Positions 58,831-64,000 of a DNA stretch of 64,000 bases are shown piece by piece. The DNA is from an uncultured Prevotella sp. GTDB lineage: Bacteria > Bacteroidota > Bacteroidia > Bacteroidales > Bacteroidaceae. Numbering within the stretch: position 1 is the first letter of the stretch; each line of letters opens with the position of its first letter. The position numbers and the translations under genes were made by a program. The stretch lies in the NCBI GenBank assembly GCA_900550365.1, contig URRR01000008.1, positions 1-64,000 of the forward strand. Direction: 5' to 3'. The notes under the pieces are model-generated. The model saw nothing but the letters and a program-made list of their open reading frames with translations. It was not told where the DNA came from and did no database searches.

Positions 58831-59983
58831 AGAGTCCCACTTGCCGCTGCTGTTCGGCATTATAGCGGTCGCCGACAACGGGTATGGCCTCCACGCGGCG
58901 TTCCAGTTCGGCCCATTCTTCAGGCGCAAGAGAGAAGTCAAGCGCATGAAGATTCTCCTCAAGATGAGCGGTCTTGGTGGTACCGGGTATAGGAACAATC
59001 CACGGTCTCTTCTGCAACAGCCAGCCGAGAGCCACCTGCGCTGACGTCATGCCGCGCGTGCGGCCGAAGTCCTGCAGCACGTTCACTATGCGCGTGTTCT
59101 GCCGTATGGCATCGGGCTGGAAGCGCGGCAGGGTAGGGCGGTTGTCGTTGTTGACGTCAAACACGGTGTATTCATTGATGCAGCCGCCAAGGAAGCCGCG
59201 GTTGATAGGGCTGTAAGGCACGAAGCCTATGCCCAGCTCGCCGCACACGTCGAGCACGCCGTTGTTCTCAACGAGGCGGTGCATCAGGTGATATTCGCTC
59301 TGCACTGCCGTAAGCGGGCACACGGCGTGAGCCTTGCGTATGGTATCGGCGCTGACCTCGCACAGCCCCCAGCGCTGCACCTTGCCCTCCTTGATAAGGT
59401 CGGCTATGGTTGAGGCCACGTCCTCAATGGGCGTATTGACGTCAAAGCGGTGCTGATAGAACATGGGTATGCTGTCAATGCGCAGCCGCCTCAGCGAGTC
59501 TTCACAGTAGCGGCGTATGGTCTCCGGGCGGCTGTCTTGCCGGCCTGTGGCCTTGCCGTTGATTACCTCGTGGCCGAACTTTGTTGTGATGTTCACCTTT
59601 CCTTTATACGGCGCGAGGGCCTCGCCGATAAACTCCTCGTTGTTCAGCGGGCCGTAGATAATGGCCGTGTCGAAGAGAGTTACGCCCTTGTCAACCGCCT
59701 CATGTATCACGCGTATGCGCGCCTCCTTGTCGGGATACTGGCTGCGGTTGTACGTCATGCCCATGACGCCGAAGCCGAGTGCCGACACGTCAAAGGCCGC
59801 GCTGCCCGTGCCCAGTGTGCGGTGGGGCATAGGATGACGGCCGGAGGCCGGCGTTGCGTTGTTGTCAACGATGTTGTTTACCGCCTGTACTTTGTTTATC
59901 GTGGGCTGTATGGCCAGAGCCGCCCCTGCCGCGGCGGCTGTTTTCAGAAATCCGCGGCGGCTGATGTTTTTCATTTCGTTCAT
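58829..59983 (-). CDS. Aldo/keto reductase with Tat-type signal
   Basis: A 384-residue AKR. MNEMKNISRRGFLKTAAAAGAALA has a twin-arginine-like SRRGFLK motif, so export as a folded protein is likely. The AKR barrel shows GFGVMGMTYNRSQYPDKEARIRVI, FDTAIIYGPLNNEEFIGEAL (catalytic Asp and Tyr), TKFGHEV (Lys), YQHRFD (His) and PIPGTTK. The ATG at 59983 is chosen because it overlaps the acetyltransferase stop (TAATG) and starts the signal; the longer upstream frame is antisense to nothing useful and lies inside the acetyltransferase gene. Confidence 0.92.
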   Translation of the reverse strand: MNEMKNISRRGFLKTAAAAGAALAIQPTINKVQAVNNIVDNNATPASGRHPMPHRTLGTGSAAFDVSALGFGVMGMTYNRSQYPDKEARIRVIHEAVDKGVTLFDTAIIYGPLNNEEFIGEALAPYKGKVNITTKFGHEVINGKATGRQDSRPETIRRYCEDSLRRLRIDSIPMFYQHRFDVNTPIEDVASTIADLIKEGKVQRWGLCEVSADTIRKAHAVCPLTAVQSEYHLMHRLVENNGVLDVCGELGIGFVPYSPINRGFLGGCINEYTVFDVNNDNRPTLPRFQPDAIRQNTRIVNVLQDFGRTRGMTSAQVALGWLLQKRPWIVPIPGTTKTAHLEENLHALDFSLAPEEWAELERRVEAIPVVGDRYNAEQQRQVGL

Positions 59984-60558
59984 TACTGTTTGCCTGAAGG
60001 TTTTATCTGTTTGATTATTCTTGCCGGATTGCCCGCCACTACGGTCATTGGCGGCACGTCTTTGGTTACCACGCTGCCTGCTCCTACTATGCAGCCGTAG
60101 CCCAGAGTGACGCCTGGCAGGATGGTGGCTCCTATGCCTATCCATACTTTATCCTCGATTACTATGCGCCGGCCGTAGGTGGCGCTGCGGTTGTCGGGGT
60201 CAGGGTCATGGTTGATGGTGATGATGTTCACCTTCGGACCTATGAACACGTCGTCGCCGATAGTTATGCCTCCGCGGCCGAAGAACGTGCAGCACTGCTG
60301 TATGAAGCAGCGCCTGCCGATGGTCACCGGCTTACCGTAATCAATATATAAAGGTGGAATGACGGTCGTGCTGGCGTCAAGGGGCTTACCCAATATGCGC
60401 TCCATGTACATGCGTGCCTCGTCAGCCGTGCGCCAGCATGTGTTCATCTCGGCGGCGGTCTTCATCGTGTCGAAGATTGCCGTAATCAAAGTCTCATACC
60501 CGGGCTCGTCAGGAGACACCAGCTCTCCGCTCAGGTCTTTCTCGAAAATATCTCTCAT
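59983..60558 (-). CDS. Sugar O-acetyltransferase (hexapeptide repeat)
   Basis: A 191-residue LacA/Maa-like enzyme: MRDIFEKDLSGELVSPDEPGY at the start, then the hexapeptide helix IPPLYIDYGKPVTIGRRCFIQQCCTFFGRGGITIGDDVFIGP, catalytic His region TINHDPDPDNRS and end CIVGAGSVVTKDVPPMTVVAGNPARII. The ATG at 60558 is preferred; a longer version from 60645 would include the promoter at 60585-60592. Its stop overlaps the AKR start by one base, so the two are translationally coupled. Confidence 0.92.
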   Translation of the reverse strand: MRDIFEKDLSGELVSPDEPGYETLITAIFDTMKTAAEMNTCWRTADEARMYMERILGKPLDASTTVIPPLYIDYGKPVTIGRRCFIQQCCTFFGRGGITIGDDVFIGPKVNIITINHDPDPDNRSATYGRRIVIEDKVWIGIGATILPGVTLGYGCIVGAGSVVTKDVPPMTVVAGNPARIIKQIKPSGKQ

Positions 60559-60584
60559 TGTCTCTCGGTTTATGTTTACCGCTA

Positions 60585-60592
60585 CAAAGATA
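60585..60592 (-). promoter_or_regulatory. -7 element of the acetyltransferase-AKR operon
   Basis: TATCTTTG on the minus strand, 27 bp before the start codon; AT-rich -33 region without a perfect TTTG. Confidence 0.55.
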
Positions 60593-60681
60593 TGCAGTAA
60601 AGGCATAAACCGTTTTGCCTTAAGGCTCAATTTATTTTGCTCCAAGGCTCATTTTGCCGGTGTCCGGCCAAGCCTGGATGT

Positions 60682-61503
60682 TCAGGCACCTGCCGTAGGC
60701 GCGCAGCCGAACTTCTCTTTGTAAGCCTTCGAGAAGTGAGACAGGTTCTTGAAGCCTACCTTGTAACACACGTCGGTCACCCTGGCGTGACAGTCTGACG
60801 TAATCAGCTCGCGGGCGGCGTCAAGGCGGCGGTTAATAATCCATTTGCGCGGCGTGAGGCTGCTCACCTTCTTGAAATCGCGCTTGAACGAGGCGAGGCT
60901 GCGCCCTGTGTAGGCGGCCATCTCTTTCATTGAAAGCTCGTACATGTAGTTGTCGTTCATAAAGTCGAGCAGGTCAGTCTTCCACTGTTCGGCAAAGTCG
61001 AACAGTGATGCGTAAAGATTGAAGTCAGTGTGTAGCAGCACGTACATGCCTTCAGCCATTTTCAGTCTCAATAATTCTGCTGAAGGCTGCTCGCCGGTGT
61101 CAAAGAACGGTATGACCGACCCGAACAGACTCTTCACATCGGGGCGGTCAGCCGGCAGACGTATGAAGCTGCGTCTGTCGCGTCTTGCCTGTTCGGGCAA
61201 AGTGCTTTTGTCGAGCTTCTGGTAAAACTCACGCAGGAACCTGCGTGAGAATTTAAGAACAATAGAGCGGTAAGGCACGCCGCCGCGTATGCGTTTCTGC
61301 AGCGTCATTCTGTGGTCGCGGCGCATGAAGGCGCACTCGCCGGCACGCAGCACGTGCTTCTTTCCTGCCTCGGTGATTTCCAGCTCACCCGAGCACAGGT
61401 AAATCAGCGTGTGTTCTCTGTTGGCATGCGAGCATTCACGGTTGTCAGTAAAATAACTGGCAATGAACACGCCAGAGTAATCAAGAACCTTCAGCTCTTC
61501 CAT
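60682..61503 (-). CDS. AraC-family transcriptional regulator
   Basis: A 273-residue regulator with an N-terminal cupin sensor (YLCSGELEITEAGKKHVLRAGECAFMRRDH) and C-terminal double HTH (MKEMAAYTGRSLASFKRDFKKVSSLTPRKWI; VTDVCYKVGFKNLSHFSKAYKEKFG). The ATG at 61503 is used because the promoter TACTTTTG (61528-61535) covers the longer start. Located directly upstream of, and in the same direction as, the acetyltransferase-AKR pair, which it probably controls. Confidence 0.93.
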   Translation of the reverse strand: MEELKVLDYSGVFIASYFTDNRECSHANREHTLIYLCSGELEITEAGKKHVLRAGECAFMRRDHRMTLQKRIRGGVPYRSIVLKFSRRFLREFYQKLDKSTLPEQARRDRRSFIRLPADRPDVKSLFGSVIPFFDTGEQPSAELLRLKMAEGMYVLLHTDFNLYASLFDFAEQWKTDLLDFMNDNYMYELSMKEMAAYTGRSLASFKRDFKKVSSLTPRKWIINRRLDAARELITSDCHARVTDVCYKVGFKNLSHFSKAYKEKFGCAPTAGA

Positions 61504-61527
61504 ATGCAAAGCATCTTTTTTACTTTG

Positions 61528-61535
61528 CAAAAGTA
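61528..61535 (-). promoter_or_regulatory. -7 element of the second AraC gene
   Basis: TACTTTTG on the minus strand; the leader is about 20 nt. Confidence 0.55.
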
Positions 61536-61557
61536 ATAAAAAGAATTAAGAAATAAT

Positions 61558-61925
61558 CCGGGAGTTAAGGAGAAAGTTCTTAGGAGTTAAGGAGGAAGTT
61601 CTTAGGAGTTAAGGAGAAAGTTCTTAGGAGTTAAGGAGTTATGGAGTTAAGGAGTTAAGACATGTGCCTTGTTGCCTGAAATGCAAACCTGCTCGTCAAC
61701 TTATAAGGCTGAGAGCAATAGGAGCAATGGGGCTGATATTAAATCAGATGAAATAGGACCAATAAGGCAGATAAGGCCGATATACACTTACTCCTTCTCT
61801 CCTTACTCCTTTTCCTCCTTACTCCTTCTCTCCTTACTCCTTCCTACTTTTACTCCTTACTCCTTTTCCTCCTTACTCCTTCTCTCCTTTCCCTCCTTTT
61901 TTACCTTTTTACCTTTTTACCTTTA
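61558..61925. repeat. Repeat block: families D, H and C
   Basis: GGAGTTAAGGAGAAAGTTCTTA units repeated four times (61561-61660), AATAGGACCAATAAGGC-type units (61715-61780) and TTACTCCTTCTCTCC units (61790-61890) ending in TTTTTACCTTTTTACC by the asnB stop. No gene is present. Confidence 0.85.
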
Positions 61926-61926
61926 A

Positions 61927-63591
61927 TCAGTATGCCTTCTCGTGCACACCGCTTACGGCGCGTCCGCTGGGGTCGTTCTTTCCGGCGAACGACGCGTCCC
62001 AGGCCAGTGCCTCGGCCGTGCTGCAGGCCACGCTGGGTACGCTCGGCACGCTGTCGGCGGCGCTGTCGCCGGGGAAGTGAGAGGCGAATATCGTGCGGTA
62101 ATAATACTCCTCCTTGCAGCGCGGCGGATTGATGGGGAAGCGCTCTGCGGCGTGCTCCATTTCATAGTCGCTCACGCTGTCCTCGGTTATGCGCTTCAGG
62201 GTGTCAATCCACGAGTAGCCTACGCCGTCAGAGAACTGCTCCTTCTGCCGCCAGGCCACCTCCTCGGGCAGCATGTCGGCAAAGGCCGAGCGCAGTATCT
62301 TCTTCTCTATCGTGTCGCCAGGGCACATCTTGGCCGCCGGATTGAGGCGCATCGCCACGTCGAGAAACTCCTTGTCGAGGAAGGGCACGCGGCCCTCGAC
62401 GCCCCACGCGGCCAGACTCTTGTTGGCGCGCAGGCAGTCGTAGAGGTGCAGCTTGGAGAGCTTGCGCACCGTCTCCTCGTGAAACGCGCGTGCGTCAGGC
62501 GCCTTATGGAAGTAAAGGTAACCGCCGAACACCTCGTCGGCGCCCTCGCCCGAGAGCACCATCTTTATGCCCATGCTCTTTATTACGCGCGCCAGGAGAT
62601 ACATCGGCGTAGAGGCGCGCACGGTGGTTACGTCGTAAGTCTCGGTGTAATAAATTACGTCGCTGATGGCGTCGAGCCCTTCCTGAATGGTGTAGTTAAT
62701 CTCGTGGTGCACCGTTCCTATGTGGTCGGCCACGAGGCGGGCCTTGACCAGGTCGGGCGCGCCCTTCAGGCCCACGGCGAACGAGTGCAGGCGGGGCCAC
62801 CATGCGGCGTCGCGCCCGTCGTCCTCGATGCGGCGGCCGGCATACTTTGCGGCCACGGCGCTGATTATCGACGAGTCGAGTCCGCCGCTGAGCAGCACGC
62901 CGTAGGGCACGTCGCTCATCATCTGGCGGCGCACGGCAGCCTCGAGCGCGCGGCGCAGCTCCTCCTCATCAGCCCCGTTGTCTTTCACGGCGTCATAACT
63001 GAACCAGTCGCGCTCGTAATATCTCCGTATCTTGCCGTCACGGCTGCTGAGGACGTGCCCCGGAGGGAACGGCTCGTAGCGGTCGCACTGCCCCTCGAGG
63101 GCCTTCAGCTCGCTCGCCACGTAAATGGTGCCGTCGGCGTCGCGGCCGATATACAGCGGGATAACGCCTATCGGGTCGCGTGCGATGAGATATTCGTCGC
63201 GCTCGGCGTCGTACAGAGCGAAGGCGAATATGCCGTTAAGCTCGTCGAGGAAGGCCGTGCCGCGGTCGCGGTAGAGGGCGAGGATGACCTCGCAGTCGCT
63301 GCCCGTCTGAAACCGGTACTTGCCGGCGTAGCGGCGGCGGATGTCCTGATGGTTGTAAATCTCGCCGTTGACGGCCAGCACCTGCTTTCTGTCAGGGCTG
63401 AACAGCGGCTGGCGGCCCGACTCGGGGTCGACAATGGAGAGGCGCTCGTGGGCCAGAATGGCCGAGCCTCCGCAGTAAATACCGCTCCAGTCTGGTCCGC
63501 GGTGACGTATCTTTCCGCTCATGCGCAGCGCCTTCTGTCTCAGCTCGGGCGACTGCTCCTTAATGTTGAAAATGCAAACTATTCCACACAT
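61927..63591 (-). CDS. asnB: Asparagine synthetase B (glutamine-hydrolysing)
   Basis: A 554-residue two-domain enzyme making Asn from Asp, Gln and ATP. Cys2 of MCGIVCIFN is the glutaminase nucleophile, with RHRGPDWSG, NGEIYNHQ and SDCEVI in the N-terminal Ntn domain. The synthetase domain has the PP-loop LLSGGLDSSII and LSGEGADEVFGGYLYF. The neighbouring amt gene supports a nitrogen-assimilation cluster. The upstream region holds family G repeats and no visible promoter, so read-through from amt is possible. Confidence 0.97.
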   Translation of the reverse strand: MCGIVCIFNIKEQSPELRQKALRMSGKIRHRGPDWSGIYCGGSAILAHERLSIVDPESGRQPLFSPDRKQVLAVNGEIYNHQDIRRRYAGKYRFQTGSDCEVILALYRDRGTAFLDELNGIFAFALYDAERDEYLIARDPIGVIPLYIGRDADGTIYVASELKALEGQCDRYEPFPPGHVLSSRDGKIRRYYERDWFSYDAVKDNGADEEELRRALEAAVRRQMMSDVPYGVLLSGGLDSSIISAVAAKYAGRRIEDDGRDAAWWPRLHSFAVGLKGAPDLVKARLVADHIGTVHHEINYTIQEGLDAISDVIYYTETYDVTTVRASTPMYLLARVIKSMGIKMVLSGEGADEVFGGYLYFHKAPDARAFHEETVRKLSKLHLYDCLRANKSLAAWGVEGRVPFLDKEFLDVAMRLNPAAKMCPGDTIEKKILRSAFADMLPEEVAWRQKEQFSDGVGYSWIDTLKRITEDSVSDYEMEHAAERFPINPPRCKEEYYYRTIFASHFPGDSAADSVPSVPSVACSTAEALAWDASFAGKNDPSGRAVSGVHEKAY

Positions 63592-63599
63592 GGTTGTTT

Positions 63600-63789
63600 A
63601 AGTTAAAAGTTAAAAGTTAAAAGTGAAGAGTTAAAAGTGAAGAGTGAAGAGTGAAGAGTGAAAAATCTGATAGAGTGAAAAGTGAAAAGTGAAGAGTGAA
63701 AAATCCAAATGACTAAGCAAATGGATTATTCACTTTTCATTCTTCACTTATTCAAATGGATTATTCACTCTTCACTTTTCACTTTTCAC
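63600..63789. repeat. Mirror hairpin block, family G (AGTGAAGAG)
   Basis: GTTAAAAGTGAAGAGTG units (63600-63708) face TTCACTTTTCATTCTTCAC units (63727-63789). The right arm overlaps the amt stop codon, the left approaches the asnB start; both genes are on the minus strand. Confidence 0.85.
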
Positions 63790-64000
63790 TTAATTATACG
63801 CGCTTTCTCCGTGTTCATATATGTCGAGACCCTCTTCCTCAACGCGGCGGTCGACGCGGATTCCGACGGTGCTGTCAACGATTTTGTAGAGGATGAACGT
63901 TACGACGGCGCTGAAAACTATCGAGACGAGGGTTGCGAACACCTGCACGCCGAGCTGATGCCAGTCGCCGTAGAGCGCGCCCTCAACGCCGCCTTCGCCC
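63790..64000 (-). CDS. amt: Ammonium transporter, C-terminal part
   Basis: The last 69 codons of a gene running off the right edge. The sequence GALYGDWHQLGVQVFATLVS, a final membrane helix (IVFSAVVTFILYKIVD) and the cytoplasmic tail VGIRVDRRVEEEGLDIYEHG are typical of Amt/MEP/Rh ammonium transporters. Its position upstream of asnB, in the same direction, supports ammonium uptake coupled to amide synthesis. Confidence 0.9.
   Translation of the reverse strand, partial: GEGGVEGALYGDWHQLGVQVFATLVSIVFSAVVTFILYKIVDSTVGIRVDRRVEEEGLDIYEHGESAYN

Noticed and set aside
59984..60145. Longer N-terminus for the aldo/keto reductase
   Set aside because: The extra 54 residues are Arg/His-rich, lie inside the acetyltransferase gene in another frame, and precede a complete Tat-type signal.
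61942..63606. 554-codon plus-strand ORF opposite asnB
   Set aside because: Antisense shadow of a well-supported asparagine synthetase; no start signal or domain.

Overview
The window is about 64 kb of a Bacteroidota chromosome, most likely a Prevotella-type member of the Prevotellaceae. The evidence is the TTTG / TAnnTTTG promoter architecture with AT-rich leaders and no Shine-Dalgarno sequences, two proteins tied to the type IX secretion system (T9SS: a PorZ-like propeller and a giant S8 protease with a C-terminal sorting domain), an acidic surface-export signal on a lipoprotein, a histone-like HU protein followed by a 33-residue smalltalk microprotein, and pectin/galactan enzymes (PL1, GH35). 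Base composition is moderately GC-rich in genes and AT-rich in a few acquired-looking genes. The species cannot be fixed from the sequence alone.

Layout. 1-6.4 kb: remnant of a C39 bacteriocin exporter cut off at a palindromic repeat, a PAS protein, a GH35 beta-galactosidase and a PL1 pectate lyase (both minus strand), then a lipoprotein behind a long structured leader. 6.6-16.5 kb: ychF, lgt and a WG-repeat protein (plus); mutS, a membrane/cytidylate-kinase-like fusion and a GNAT enzyme (a minus-strand operon); a secreted low-complexity protein. 16.7-19.7 kb: a small hypothetical, an AT-rich Abi/HEPN gene with a structured RNA at its 5' side, HU and smalltalk. 19.7-23.9 kb: an AraC regulator divergent from a redox operon (SnoaL-like, hydrolase, flavodoxin, SDR). 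24.2-34 kb: leuS carrying two in-frame insertions, YitT, rdgB, GT2, porZ, GT-C. 34.1-40.2 kb: nadA, a candidate replication origin, argS, four-helix protein, RNase H, acetyltransferase, LMW-PTP. 40.8-48.6 kb: the 2591-residue T9SS protease. 48.9-57.4 kb: ndh, greA, HIT protein, mannose-1-P guanylyltransferase, tRNA-Leu(CAA), a second structured-leader gene, flavin reductase, YdcZ transporter, GNAT, alkD-like. 57.7-64 kb: HAD, AKR/acetyltransferase/AraC, asnB and the end of an ammonium transporter.

Three things stand out. (1) leuS carries a 604-bp in-frame element with terminal inverted repeats and a DUF559/Vsr-like nuclease domain in the CP1 hairpin, plus a 135-bp nuclease-less copy nearer the KMSKS loop. 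It looks like a selfish element that persists by inserting in frame into turns of an essential enzyme. (2) Two unrelated secreted-protein genes share a roughly 200-nt 5' leader with the same order of helices, including a pseudoknot. (3) Many intergenic regions hold short-unit low-complexity repeats (at least nine families) obeying one polarity rule: the purine-rich copy lies on the left and the pyrimidine-rich complement on the right. Purine-rich arms therefore follow stop codons and pyrimidine-rich arms precede start codons on either strand, giving long hairpins; some supply start codons or C-termini.

Functionally the window mixes housekeeping (translation, mismatch repair, NAD synthesis, lipoprotein maturation), nitrogen assimilation (asnB-amt), polysaccharide use, T9SS export and stress-type redox operons.
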